In this document: in pieces, positions 33,787 to 43,195 of the stretch
Numbering within the stretch: position 1 is the stretch's first letter
Layout of the letters: the number at the start of each line of letters is the position of its first letter
Assembly: GCF_016735115.1 (NCBI RefSeq)
Contig: NZ_JAERQJ010000002.1
Span: 496,001 to 560,000, forward strand
Length of the DNA: 64,000 bases
Direction: 5' to 3'
Source of the DNA: Aquimarina mytili
Lineage (GTDB): Bacteria; Bacteroidota; Bacteroidia; Flavobacteriales; Flavobacteriaceae
Translations under genes and position numbers: made by a program
The notes under the pieces: model-generated
What the model was told of the DNA's origin: nothing
The model's database searches: none
The model's input: only the letters and a program-made list of their open reading frames with translations

Positions 33787-34326
33787 ATGCGTATAATTTC
33801 AGGAAAATACAAAGGAAAAAGGTTAAGTGCACCAAAAAAGCTACCTGTTCGCCCTACAACCGATATGGCAAAAGAAGGATTGTTTAATATCCTTAATAAT
33901 CAGTATAATTTTTCTACATTATCTGTTCTGGATCTTTTTGCAGGAACTGGTAATATTAGTTATGAATTTGCATCCAGAGGGTCAAACCATATTACTGCTG
34001 TTGATGCTCATTATGCCTGTATGGGATATATCAAAAACACAGTCAAAGAGCTGGGTTTTTCTATTGAAACCATCAAAAGTGATGTATATAGTTACCTGGA
34101 AAAAACAAGGTACAAAGCCGATATTATTTTCGCTGATCCACCTTATGATTTCACAAAAGAACAGTTCCTAAAAATAGCAGAATTAGTTTTCAAAAATGAA
34201 CTGCTTCTGGATAACGGTATTTTAATTATAGAACACTCAAAATACACCTCATTAGAAGACGCTCCTTATTTTGACAATTCAAGAAAATATGGTGGTTCAG
34301 TTTTTAGTTTTTTTAAAAATGAATAA
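33787..34326 (+). CDS. rsmD: 16S rRNA (guanine966-N2)-methyltransferase family protein (RsmD)
   Basis: This 179-residue SAM-dependent methyltransferase begins MRIISGKYKGKRLSAPKKLPVRPTTDMAKEGLFNIL. It has the SAM site VLDLFAGTGNISYEFASRG and the catalytic DPPY motif (IIFADPPYDF), which targets an exocyclic amino group. This identifies the RsmD family, which modifies G966 of 16S rRNA during small-subunit assembly. Confidence 0.94.
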   Translation: MRIISGKYKGKRLSAPKKLPVRPTTDMAKEGLFNILNNQYNFSTLSVLDLFAGTGNISYEFASRGSNHITAVDAHYACMGYIKNTVKELGFSIETIKSDVYSYLEKTRYKADIIFADPPYDFTKEQFLKIAELVFKNELLLDNGILIIEHSKYTSLEDAPYFDNSRKYGGSVFSFFKNE

Positions 34327-34327
34327 C

Positions 34328-34783
34328 CTAAGCCTCATTCATTACCGACATTCTGATCGAAAACTCATCAATTGTGGTCAGGCTACTTAAAGAATTGATT
34401 TGATGTGATGCATTGCTTATAATATCTTCATAAAAAGCCAATACTTTAGCATCAAAACCCGGAGTATCCTCTGCGGTAATTTTAAATATATCCATTTGAT
34501 ATATAAAATTATTTAAGATATGGTGACTAGACGAAAGCATAGCTTTATAAATATTAAGCTTTGCATTTTCCATTTGATTTTTTTTACTATTCCTTCTGGT
34601 ATCAATAAATAGAAATACAAAAAAGATCAACAAAGGAATTATAATTTCATCAAGTTCTAAATGATCTATGCTTGATAAAAATTCTATAAACTGCTCAAAA
34701 AGGTCGAGGTCTAAAAAAATGGTTGAAAAATAAATAAAAACAGACAATAACAATCCTACTAGCGTTAGTTTGTACTTGTTCAT
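34328..34783 (-). CDS. Two-TM membrane protein of unknown function
   Basis: This 151-residue protein has hydrophobic segments at about 6-24 and 44-62 and an RRNSKKNQMENAKLNIYKAMLSSSHHILNNFIYQMDIF segment after the second. HHILNNFIYQM loosely resembles the DHp dimerisation region of membrane-anchored kinases, but there is no catalytic domain, so it may be a truncated kinase-like relic or an unrelated small membrane protein. It converges with rsmD with 1 bp between the stops. Confidence 0.65.
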   Translation of the reverse strand: MNKYKLTLVGLLLSVFIYFSTIFLDLDLFEQFIEFLSSIDHLELDEIIIPLLIFFVFLFIDTRRNSKKNQMENAKLNIYKAMLSSSHHILNNFIYQMDIFKITAEDTPGFDAKVLAFYEDIISNASHQINSLSSLTTIDEFSIRMSVMNEA

Positions 34784-34992
34784 TGGTTAGGGGGATTAAA
34801 GTTAGGGAGTGATGATTTATGACGGTTTATTAGGTTTACGATTAGATATAATTCCTTAAAAACTACATCTGCGTTTAAGAGTCAGGATGGTTAAATATAA
34901 GTAAAAAATAAAACTACGCAGCATTTTACAAGTATTTTAACACTACAAAAATGATGTAAACCCATAAAATCACAAGGTATAAACACTATTCT

Positions 34993-35895
34993 TTAAGCTA
35001 CTTCTTCTCCTAATGAAGCTTCCCAAATCATAAACCATTCTTGATCAGTCATTTCTTTTGTTAAAGAATCAACAGCAGATTGAATTCTATTAATTTTAGT
35101 AGACCCAATAATTGGAAGAATTCCTGATGGATGTTTTAAAATCCATGTAGTTAAAACCTGATCAGGTGTCATATCATACTTCTTTGCTAATTTATCAACT
35201 ACCGCGTTTATCCTAATCACCCTATCTTCGGGATCCTTTGCAAAGAATTTACCACCTGCAAGTGTAGAATACCCCATAGGTCTAATCCGCTTAGAAATGC
35301 ATTGATCCAAAGCTCCATTAATAAAAGGCTCTGCATGTAAAGGCGAAATTTCTATTTGATTGGTCTCTAAAGGAACAAAGGTATGAAGCATATCAAATTG
35401 TGAAGGAGTAAAATTGGAAACCCCAAAATACAACACCTTACCCTCCTTTTTAAGCTTAGTAAATGCCTCGGCAATTTCATCCGGTTTAAGCAAAGGACTA
35501 GGCCTATGTATTAATAAGAGGTCTATATAATCAGTTTTCAAATTTACCAAAGATTGCTCTACCGATTGTATTATATATTCTTTATTTGTATCATAGGACT
35601 TAATTTTATTATCAGGCCGGTTTGGTGTAACCAATTTAATTCCGCATTTGGTAACCAGTTGTATCTTCTCCCGTAAAGAAGAAATTCCATTAAGCGCATT
35701 ACCGAACAATGTTTCGGTGGTATAATGCCCATAAATATCAGCATGATCAAATGTAGTGATATCAATATCAACACAATCTTCTATTAACTTTCGAGACTCA
35801 TCTATAGACAAATTTGCCCCCCACTCTCCCCAATTCATACAACCTGCTACTATTCGAGAAAACACAGGTCCATTATCAGAAATCTTACTCTTCAT
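34993..35895 (-). CDS. Aldo/keto reductase
   Basis: This 300-residue NADPH-dependent oxidoreductase of the AKR superfamily (YdhF-like) starts at ATG 35895 (MKSKISDNGPVFSRIVAGCMNWGEWG). The catalytic tetrad residues are visible: D and Y in FDHADIYGHYTTE, K in VTKCGI, H in LLIHRPSPLL. Other landmarks are YFGVSNFTPSQFDML, PLETNQIEISPLH and a C-terminal LPIIGSTKINRIQSAVDSL. It lies 36 bp after the GH3 fusion gene. Confidence 0.92.
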   Translation of the reverse strand: MKSKISDNGPVFSRIVAGCMNWGEWGANLSIDESRKLIEDCVDIDITTFDHADIYGHYTTETLFGNALNGISSLREKIQLVTKCGIKLVTPNRPDNKIKSYDTNKEYIIQSVEQSLVNLKTDYIDLLLIHRPSPLLKPDEIAEAFTKLKKEGKVLYFGVSNFTPSQFDMLHTFVPLETNQIEISPLHAEPFINGALDQCISKRIRPMGYSTLAGGKFFAKDPEDRVIRINAVVDKLAKKYDMTPDQVLTTWILKHPSGILPIIGSTKINRIQSAVDSLTKEMTDQEWFMIWEASLGEEVA

Positions 35896-35931
35896 ACTTA
35901 TTATTCTAAAAATTGTAATACCTAAAAGCAA

Positions 35932-38856
35932 CTAGTAATCGATCGCTTCATAAATAACTCTTTGTATTTCTGATCTAATATCATTAGAAATTAATTTTCG
36001 ATTTGCAGCATCAGGGAATGTACGATTACTCAAAAACACGTACACAATTTCTTCTTCGGGATCAGCCCAAGTAAAAGTTCCTGTAAAACCACTATGCCCA
36101 AAACTAGTCATAGAAATACAGCCACACGTAGGCCCAATATCGCCTAATTGTGGTTTATCAAACCCTACTCCACGTCGTACGTCTTTATGACAATAATAGC
36201 ATGTATTAAACGCTTCTAGTGTTTGACTCTTAAAATATCGTTTACCTCCATAATATCCTCCATTAAGATACATCTGCATAATCTTAGCAACATCATTAGC
36301 ATTAGCAAATAGGCCCGCATGCCCACCAATACCACCAAACATAGCGGCTCCCTGATCATGAACATATCCATGTACGATTTCATCTCTAAAAGCCTTATCA
36401 TTCTCTGTTGGAACAATTCTCTTTCTTTTAAACCTTGTTATAGGCAAATATGAAGTATTATTTGCTCCAAGAGGCCTATAAAAATGTTGTTGCGTGAGTG
36501 CATTTAAAGTATTACCGTAATGGTTTTCAAGATATTCTTTTAATAAATAATAAGGTAAATCACTATACTTATAACGCAGTCTTTTTCGCAATTCGCTTTC
36601 TTTAATTCTCAACATCAAAGAATCTCTCATATCACTTCGCAAGTACAGGTTGTTTGTTACTTGTATATTAAATTCTTTAGACAAGTTATTTCTATAATAT
36701 TTTTTATCTGGTTTTTGAGTAACTGTATCTAATGTTTTAAGATAAAATGGAATCCATGCCCTTAATTTTGCGTAATGAGACAGCATAGATCTAATTGTTA
36801 TATGTTCTTTATTCGACTCTTTAAAATCTGGTAACATCTCTCCTATCCGAGTATCCAGAGAAATAATCCCTTTATCCTTTAATTCTATTGTAAGTGGTAA
36901 TGTTGCCAGTATCTTTGTTAGTGAAGCTAAATCATAAATATCAGATCCTTTAACTTTACGTATTTTATTATAGGTATGATATCCATAATTTTTATTAAAA
37001 ACCACCTTTCCTTTCCTGGCAACAATTAATTGTAAACCAGGTGCCATTTTTTCTGTAAGTGTTCGTTTTACAATAGAATCAATTCTTGTTAGTTTATAAG
37101 AATTCATTCCAACACTCTCTGGCAAGCCATACGTCAATCTCTTTAAAGACCTTGTTTCTATTCCTGTTCCTAAAGGGAAATCTTCACCCAGACTTACTGG
37201 AAGTTTTCCTTTTGACTCGATAGCACCAAAGAGCAACTGAGCAGATTTTTCTTGTGCAACCGTGCTATTTTGATAGGACATTACAATCCCTTCAAAATTA
37301 GTTGTTGTTAACATATCCAACATTGCATATGGACGGGCAAATATATTCAACACAGTGGTATTAAGCCTGGCGATTTCATACAACCAAACAAGCTCTTTAT
37401 CTTTAAATTTATAGGATGCCCAAGGCGAAGCATTAGATTTATGAAAGCCTACAATTACATAATTATAATCACGTAATTTCTCTATCATTTCACTCAATTG
37501 GCTTGCTTTAACCCAATCTACCTGAGTATATTTACTAAGCTGCTTATAGTAAGCTTCTCCAGAGTCATCTCCCATAGAAACATACGCCACTTTTTTAAGG
37601 TCCAGGTTCTTTATGGGTAATGTTGCCCTGTTATTTTTTAGAATTGTTATAGAATTCTCTACCAATTCATGATGCAACACTTCATTTTTTATACTATTTA
37701 GCTCTTGGTAGAGATACTCTGTTTCTACTGGTTTATAGGCATTAAGACCTGCTTTATATTTTGCTAATAAAATTTTTCGAACAGAGTGAGCTAAACGTTC
37801 TTCGGTTATCATGCCAGAATAGTACGCAGAAACTATTTTTTGAGACGCTAACGGAACATCTTCAGAAATTAACAGCACATCATTTCCGGCTAAAAAAGCA
37901 GCCAAATCTATTTCTCCGGGTTCTTTAAAGTCAGAAGCACCTTTCATATTTAGTGCATCCGTAAAGATCAAACCATTAAAACCCAAACTATCCTTTAATA
38001 TATTGGTAACTACATTTTTTGAAATTGAAGAGGGATATCCAGACCTAGGCTCTAAACTAGGTATATTAAGGTGGGCAACCATAACACTAGACAAGCCTTC
38101 ATCGATGAGCTTACGATATGGATACAATTCTATACTATCTATTCGTTGAGCCTCAAAATTAATAGTCGGAAGGGTTTTATGAGAATCGCTATCGGTATCT
38201 CCATGACCAGGAAAATGTTTTGCACTTGCCAAAATCCCTTCTTTTTGCATTCCTTTCATAAATGCTAAAGCTTTTTGAGTAACCATTTCTTTACCTTCGC
38301 CAAAGGAGCGATTACCAATTATCGGGTTTTTAGGATTGGTATTAATATCCACCACAGGTGCAAAATTAATATGTACTCCCAATCGTTTGCAATGCCTTGC
38401 AATTTGTCTCCCTGTTTCTTCTATCAAGTTATTATCCTGTATGGCTCCTAAGGTCATATTCCAAGGAAAAGCTTGTGTAGAATCTAATCGCATCGCCAAC
38501 CCCCACTCTGCATCCATACCAATCAATAAAGGTACTTTTGACTTTTCCTGAAATTCGTTATTAAGTTTAGCCTGACGTATAGGCCCTCCTTTAGAAAAAA
38601 TGATCCCACCTATATGATACTCTTCAATGAGTTGTTTTATCTTATCGGTTTCTTTTTTAGGTTTTGAAGAAAATATATCAACCATAAATAGTTGACCTAC
38701 TTTTTCTTTTAGTGTCATTTTATTATAAATACTATCTACCCAACGTTTTTGAGCATCGTATTCTTCTACATGCAAAGGGTTTTGTTGCTGAGCATAAACA
38801 CTAAAATTTATAAGAACTACTACTAAGGATATATACTTTTTAATTATGTGCCACAC
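35932..38856 (-). CDS. Fusion: GH3 beta-N-acetylhexosaminidase (NagZ-like) + serine beta-lactamase-fold domain
   Basis: This 974-residue exported protein has a signal peptide to about residue 22. Residues 35-570 form the GH3 part: IGMDAEWGLAMR, GNRSFG, KHFPGHGDT (catalytic His-Asp dyad near H214-H218) and nucleophile D300 in LIFTDALNMKG. Residues about 585-970 are a class C beta-lactamase-like serine hydrolase with SxxK at S645-K648 (ASLTK), a Tyr triad YSD at 764-766, and FGHSGFTG near 925. The pair fits periplasmic peptidoglycan recycling or remodelling, coupling glycosidic and peptide cleavage; similar fusions are known in Bacteroidota. Which substrate each domain uses is inference. Confidence 0.9.
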   Translation of the reverse strand: MWHIIKKYISLVVVLINFSVYAQQQNPLHVEEYDAQKRWVDSIYNKMTLKEKVGQLFMVDIFSSKPKKETDKIKQLIEEYHIGGIIFSKGGPIRQAKLNNEFQEKSKVPLLIGMDAEWGLAMRLDSTQAFPWNMTLGAIQDNNLIEETGRQIARHCKRLGVHINFAPVVDINTNPKNPIIGNRSFGEGKEMVTQKALAFMKGMQKEGILASAKHFPGHGDTDSDSHKTLPTINFEAQRIDSIELYPYRKLIDEGLSSVMVAHLNIPSLEPRSGYPSSISKNVVTNILKDSLGFNGLIFTDALNMKGASDFKEPGEIDLAAFLAGNDVLLISEDVPLASQKIVSAYYSGMITEERLAHSVRKILLAKYKAGLNAYKPVETEYLYQELNSIKNEVLHHELVENSITILKNNRATLPIKNLDLKKVAYVSMGDDSGEAYYKQLSKYTQVDWVKASQLSEMIEKLRDYNYVIVGFHKSNASPWASYKFKDKELVWLYEIARLNTTVLNIFARPYAMLDMLTTTNFEGIVMSYQNSTVAQEKSAQLLFGAIESKGKLPVSLGEDFPLGTGIETRSLKRLTYGLPESVGMNSYKLTRIDSIVKRTLTEKMAPGLQLIVARKGKVVFNKNYGYHTYNKIRKVKGSDIYDLASLTKILATLPLTIELKDKGIISLDTRIGEMLPDFKESNKEHITIRSMLSHYAKLRAWIPFYLKTLDTVTQKPDKKYYRNNLSKEFNIQVTNNLYLRSDMRDSLMLRIKESELRKRLRYKYSDLPYYLLKEYLENHYGNTLNALTQQHFYRPLGANNTSYLPITRFKRKRIVPTENDKAFRDEIVHGYVHDQGAAMFGGIGGHAGLFANANDVAKIMQMYLNGGYYGGKRYFKSQTLEAFNTCYYCHKDVRRGVGFDKPQLGDIGPTCGCISMTSFGHSGFTGTFTWADPEEEIVYVFLSNRTFPDAANRKLISNDIRSEIQRVIYEAIDY

Positions 38857-38863
38857 AAAAATC

Positions 38864-39349
38864 TTAATTTAAAAAACGGTTATGCCAACTATCTCTCGCG
38901 GGTATTTCCCAATTGGTGCGATATTCGGCAATATTAGTCACTAGGTTATTGAAAACGATAGTATTTGGGGATACTGATCTATTTTTTGCCATTTTTTTAA
39001 AGTCTGCCAAGGGTTTATACGCCACAAACTCTCCTTGTTTAAAAGAAACGTTCATTTTATCCATTAGATCAACATCATATACCTTTTCAAGTTCCTGAAT
39101 AAAATGTACAGATGCATCTATAGAACATCCCGTAGCTGCATTTACTCCTTGATCTAATCCAATGGTTATAAATCTTTTGTATTTAATATCATACCCAGCT
39201 TTTAGGTCCGCACCATGAGCTGTCCATTGTGCTATGAACTGATCTAATTTCTGCTTAATTTCTTCTAATTCATCTACAGAAAATGACCTGTTAGCTTGAT
39301 AAATCCACACTCTAGAGGTCTCGGGAAGGTCATTAAAATCTACCAACAT
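38864..39349 (-). CDS. Conserved hypothetical protein (often mislabelled ABC transporter ATPase)
   Basis: This 161-residue soluble protein has SRVWIYQANRSFSVDELEEIKQKLDQFIAQWTAHGADLKAGYDIKYKRFITIGLDQ and a CSIDASVHFIQELE stretch. There is no Walker A or B or ABC signature, so the transporter-ATPase label that close flavobacterial relatives tend to carry is not supported. Function unknown. It is 7 bp upstream of the GH3 fusion gene on the same strand. Confidence 0.8.
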   Translation of the reverse strand: MLVDFNDLPETSRVWIYQANRSFSVDELEEIKQKLDQFIAQWTAHGADLKAGYDIKYKRFITIGLDQGVNAATGCSIDASVHFIQELEKVYDVDLMDKMNVSFKQGEFVAYKPLADFKKMAKNRSVSPNTIVFNNLVTNIAEYRTNWEIPARDSWHNRFLN

Positions 39350-39404
39350 TATCTATCTTTTTTACTTTTTACTAAAATAACAAAAACTATTTCTATTCTC
39401 TTAC

Positions 39405-39440
39405 ATAAAAAAGAGTTAATATGAACAACATATTAACTCT
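39405..39440 (-). terminator. Terminator after the Fe-S operon
   Basis: A perfect 12-bp stem (AGAGTTAATATG/CATATTAACTCT) with an AACAA loop is followed on the minus strand by a T-run, 29 bp past the stop of the 39470-40261 gene. Confidence 0.85.
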
Positions 39441-39469
39441 AATTAAATTGTATATAACTAAGAAAAAAT

Positions 39470-40261
39470 CTACAAGTCCTGAGCATTAGCGATAAGCTCT
39501 GCTACATCCAGTACTTCAATACTATCTTCTTTTTCTTTACTCTTTACACCATCAGTCATCATTGTATTACAAAATGGGCATCCAGCGGCAATAATATCTG
39601 GTTTAGTTTCTAGGGCATCCTCAGTTCTTTCAACATTAACATCTTTGTTTCCAGGCTCTGGTTCTTTGAACATTTGAGCACCTCCTGCTCCACAACATAA
39701 TCCATTTCGTTTGCATCGTTTCATTTCGATGAGCTCCACCTCTAATTTTTTAAGTAAATCTCTTGGCGCTTCATATACATTATTCGCTCTACCCAAGTAA
39801 CAAGGGTCATGAAATGTAATTCGTTTTCCTTTAAACTTACCTCCTTCAACAGTCAACCTACCTTCATCTAAAAGAGATTTAAGAAACTGCGTATGATGCA
39901 TTACTTCATAATCTCCTCCTAAAGCAGGGTATTCATTTTTTAGTGTATTAAAACAGTGCGGGCAAGCAGTAACTACTTTTTTGATCTCATATGCATTCAT
40001 TACTTCAATATTAGTAACGGCCTGCATCTGAAATAAAAACTCATTACCTGCTCTTTTAGCAGGGTCACCTGTGCAACTTTCTTCTGTACCTAATACAGCA
40101 AAGTCTACATTAGCATTGTGTAGTAATTTAACGAAAGCCTTTGTAATCTTTTTTGCCCTATCATCAAAACTACCAGCACAACCTACCCAAAATAAAACCT
40201 CAGGTTTTTTACCTTCAGCCATATACTCTGCCATTGTTGGCACCTTTACTGTTTCGCTCAT
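39470..40261 (-). CDS. (Fe-S)-binding protein with two CCG domains (HdrB/GlpC-like)
   Basis: This 263-residue protein has two cysteine-rich CCG-type domains. The first runs from FWVGCAGSFDDRAKK through SCTGDPAKR to TACPHCFNTLKNEYP; the second from FHDPCYLGRANN through CKRNGLCCGAGG to AAGCPFCNTMM. Such domains bind a noncubane 4Fe-4S cluster in heterodisulfide-reductase- and glycolate-oxidase-type electron carriers. The membrane partner is encoded upstream (40827-42152), so the two form a split HdrD-like quinone-linked oxidoreductase unit; the donor is not encoded here. Confidence 0.9.
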   Translation of the reverse strand: MSETVKVPTMAEYMAEGKKPEVLFWVGCAGSFDDRAKKITKAFVKLLHNANVDFAVLGTEESCTGDPAKRAGNEFLFQMQAVTNIEVMNAYEIKKVVTACPHCFNTLKNEYPALGGDYEVMHHTQFLKSLLDEGRLTVEGGKFKGKRITFHDPCYLGRANNVYEAPRDLLKKLEVELIEMKRCKRNGLCCGAGGAQMFKEPEPGNKDVNVERTEDALETKPDIIAAGCPFCNTMMTDGVKSKEKEDSIEVLDVAELIANAQDL

Positions 40262-40320
40262 ATGTAATCTTTTATATTTCTTAGTCTATATTCTAAGGCG
40301 TTTAAAATATAACCTTTTTA

Positions 40321-40767
40321 TTAATCGTGTTTTCCATCATCAAAAACCTCGATAGTCACCACTCTTTCTACCAATTCTGTAAATTTACCGGTATAACGAG
40401 TTGCTTTAACCAAGTGATTATCAATCCAATGATAGTTCCCTCCTCTTGGTTTACCCATTAATAGGCTGTGGTATTTAAAACCGTGCTTTGTTAACCAAGT
40501 TTCGGTTACCTCCCTATGATCTTCGGTTCTTGAGGTAAAGAAGCATATAATATGTCCTTCATCAAACCATTTATTTAATGTAGCTAAAGCATCAGGAAAT
40601 GGTTCACAAGTAACCATACGTTCTGGTTCTTCATTAGGTACATCTTCGGTAATTGTGCCATCGATATCGATCAGATAATTTTTTATACCTTCTGGCAATA
40701 CAGGACTTATATGTTCTCCTGCTTCTACTTTGTCATGCAATAATTTTTCTACTTCTTCCTTCTTCAT
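40321..40767 (-). CDS. HAD-like hydrolase-type protein
   Basis: This 148-residue protein has a HAD motif I (YLIDIDGTITED, Asp nucleophile and DxD), FFTSRTEDHREVT as motif II/III region with Thr/Ser, and a C-terminal HHSLLMGKPRGGNYHWIDN-like segment (KYHSLLMGKPRGG). Flavobacterial relatives carry names such as phosphoheptose isomerase, which this sequence does not support. The substrate is unknown. It sits inside the Fe-S operon. Confidence 0.82.
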   Translation of the reverse strand: MKKEEVEKLLHDKVEAGEHISPVLPEGIKNYLIDIDGTITEDVPNEEPERMVTCEPFPDALATLNKWFDEGHIICFFTSRTEDHREVTETWLTKHGFKYHSLLMGKPRGGNYHWIDNHLVKATRYTGKFTELVERVVTIEVFDDGKHD

Positions 40768-40826
40768 AACTTCTTTTTTCTCTTAATTTTTAAGGGTTTA
40801 TTTGGTTAATTTTTGGTTACTATTAT

Positions 40827-42152
40827 TTATTCGTTACTCCAGTTTACTCTATCCATTTGGTTGAATGGCCATGGAGCTCCATTATTTTCGATATTGGACA
40901 TCATTACATTTAGTTCTGTTGGTGCAGCGCTTTCTTCCATAACTAAATACCTTCTCATATCTATTATTATCGATAACGGGCTAATACTTACAGGACAAGC
41001 CTCTACACATGCATTACAACTTGTACATGCCCATAATTCTTCTGGTGAAATATAATCGTTTAATAATTTTTTACCATCATCCACAAAACTACCATTCTTA
41101 TCTATATTGTCTCCTACTTCTTTTAGACGATCTCTGGTATCCATCATGATTTTACGAGGCGAAAGTTTCTTTCCTGTCTGGTTCGCGGGGCATTCACTGG
41201 TACAACGTCCACACTCAGTACAAGTATACGCATTAAGTAATTGTGCCCAGTTAAGATCTGTAACATCCGAGGCTCCGAATGTTGAAGGTTCTGCCTCTTC
41301 TTCATCTTCTGCAGGGGCCGCAAAAGGATCTGCATTAGGATCCATCATTAACATAACTTCGCTAGTCACAGCATCTAAATTATCTATTTTTCCTTTAGGA
41401 TTCAAATCACCGAAATAGGTATTAGGGAAAGCCAATAGAATATGTAAATGTTTTGAAAAATATAAATAATTCAAAAAGACTAAAATTCCTAAAATATGTA
41501 GCCACCAAGCGGATCTTTCTAAAAGTATTAAGCTCCCTTCAGACATTCCATTAAAAAGTGGTGAAATAAATTGACTAATGGGATATGCTCCTGCCTTAAT
41601 ATAATGATCTGCTCCCAATTCTTGTAGTTGTAGATCAGCAGCATTCATAGTTAAAAACAATGTCATTAAAACCATTTCAAAATACAAGATCAAATTTCCA
41701 TCATTTTGTGGCCAACCTTTCATCTCAGGATTCCAAAAACGTTTTAGTTTTATTACGTTACGACGGATCCAAAATAAAATAACACCAACAAGTACAAGAA
41801 AAGCTAATATTTCAAAAGATGCTATTAAAAAATCATAGAACCCTCCTAAAAAAGCAAAAATTCTATGTGTTCCAAAAATACCATCGATTATAATTTCCAG
41901 AACTTCGATATTAATAATGATAAAACCTAGATAGACTACAATATGTAATATTCCGGACACAGGGCGTCTTACCATTTTAGACTGCCCTAAAGCAATCATT
42001 GCCATATTCTTAAATCTTTCTCCTTTATTATCAGAACGATCCACATCTTTACCCAGACGAATATTGCGAATAACTTTACGAATGTTTTTTGTAAAATATC
42101 CAATACCGGCTACTAAAGCAATTACAAATAGGATATTAGGTATATATTGCAT
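40827..42152 (-). CDS. Membrane-bound 4Fe-4S ferredoxin/heme-b type protein (HdrC/NarI-like)
   Basis: This 441-residue inner-membrane protein has about six hydrophobic segments in the first 250 residues (RRPVSGILHIVVYLGFIIINIEVLEI, SAWWLHILGILVFLNYLYFSKHLHILL with candidate heme His). A cytoplasmic tail then carries two 4Fe-4S motifs, CTECGRCTSECPANQTGK and CTSCNACVEACPVSIS. With the CCG protein downstream it should pass electrons between a soluble donor and the quinone pool. It lies 6 bp after the MCE gene. Confidence 0.9.
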   Translation of the reverse strand: MQYIPNILFVIALVAGIGYFTKNIRKVIRNIRLGKDVDRSDNKGERFKNMAMIALGQSKMVRRPVSGILHIVVYLGFIIINIEVLEIIIDGIFGTHRIFAFLGGFYDFLIASFEILAFLVLVGVILFWIRRNVIKLKRFWNPEMKGWPQNDGNLILYFEMVLMTLFLTMNAADLQLQELGADHYIKAGAYPISQFISPLFNGMSEGSLILLERSAWWLHILGILVFLNYLYFSKHLHILLAFPNTYFGDLNPKGKIDNLDAVTSEVMLMMDPNADPFAAPAEDEEEAEPSTFGASDVTDLNWAQLLNAYTCTECGRCTSECPANQTGKKLSPRKIMMDTRDRLKEVGDNIDKNGSFVDDGKKLLNDYISPEELWACTSCNACVEACPVSISPLSIIIDMRRYLVMEESAAPTELNVMMSNIENNGAPWPFNQMDRVNWSNE

Positions 42153-42158
42153 AATCTT

Positions 42159-43109
42159 TTAATTTATTGAGTCTGTCGGTTTTTTATAGGGTTTATTCTT
42201 TTTCCCAAAAACAGATACATTAATATATCTGGTTGGATTTAATCTTAAATCCTGAAGAAGGAGTTCTAATTCTTTAGTGGTTTTTTCTAAATTATTATAT
42301 AATTTATCGTCTTTAAGTAACTTACCCGCAGTACCCTTTCCATCATTAAGATCTCTGGATATCTTTTCAAAATTAGCTAATACCACTTCAAGTTCTTTTC
42401 CAATCTGTTTCACATTAATTTGAGCCAGAGAATCTGAAACCTTATTAAGTTTTGTAGAGATTTCATCTGCATTTGTAAAAGCTTTATTAAGCTTTTCTTC
42501 ATTTTGCTCTAACAATCTATTTATTTTGATTGATGTGCCTTTAAATTGTTTTACACTGATACTTAAATCTCTAAAAATTGAGTTCAGATTATTTTGATTA
42601 TCAACATTTAAGATACCGTTAACCGATGTTAACAAGGTATCTGCATCAGTAATAGCGGCTTCAAGTTTTTCTTGTAAGGGTGTTAATCTATCGTTTACCA
42701 ATTCTAGTAACCCAGCTTCTATTCTACCTGGTAATGTATCCTTATCTTTAGCTTCAAGTCCTTTTTCATATTTAGGAATAATAGCAAGGGATTTCCCTCC
42801 TATTAATCCTCCTCCATACACTTTGGCTTCACTATTTCTTGAAAAAGAGAAATCACTATCTACATTAAACTCTACCATCAAAGTCCCTTTAGAATCTGCA
42901 AAATCAATAGATACAACTTGCCCTACGACTAAGCCGTTTATAGTAACTGGTGAAGATGGAATCAAACCCTCTACATTATCATAGAGTGCATAAAACGTTC
43001 GATCATTTTCCAATAGGTTTTTCCCTTTCAAAAAACTATATCCAAAAATTAAAAGTGCAATGGCACAAATAGCTAAGATTCCTGTCTTGACTTCTCGAGT
43101 AAATTTCAA
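42159..43109 (-). CDS. MCE/MlaD-family lipid-transport protein
   Basis: This 316-residue protein is anchored by one N-terminal transmembrane segment (EVKTGILAICAIALLIFGYSFLKG). The MCE domain is at about 36-115 (YALYDNVEGLIPSSPVTINGLVVGQVVSIDF, AKVYGGGLIGGKSLAII), and a long helical C-terminus is rich in Asn/Lys/Leu. MlaD-type proteins form hexameric rings that carry phospholipids between membranes. No MlaE/MlaF permease or ATPase is adjacent. It follows the amidase gene and heads the MCE/Fe-S run. Confidence 0.9.
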   Translation of the reverse strand: MKFTREVKTGILAICAIALLIFGYSFLKGKNLLENDRTFYALYDNVEGLIPSSPVTINGLVVGQVVSIDFADSKGTLMVEFNVDSDFSFSRNSEAKVYGGGLIGGKSLAIIPKYEKGLEAKDKDTLPGRIEAGLLELVNDRLTPLQEKLEAAITDADTLLTSVNGILNVDNQNNLNSIFRDLSISVKQFKGTSIKINRLLEQNEEKLNKAFTNADEISTKLNKVSDSLAQINVKQIGKELEVVLANFEKISRDLNDGKGTAGKLLKDDKLYNNLEKTTKELELLLQDLRLNPTRYINVSVFGKKNKPYKKPTDSIN

Positions 43110-43195
43110 AATAGTTTAAATTTAGGACACAAATTTAGAATAAAAAATACATATCTACTGATTATTCTTTAATGAATTCTCAGTATTTATTTAGA

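Noticed and set aside
34328..34783. Truncated histidine kinase pseudogene
   Set aside because: There is only a weak DHp-like resemblance (HHILNNFIYQM). No remnant of a catalytic domain is found nearby, so it is left as a small membrane protein.
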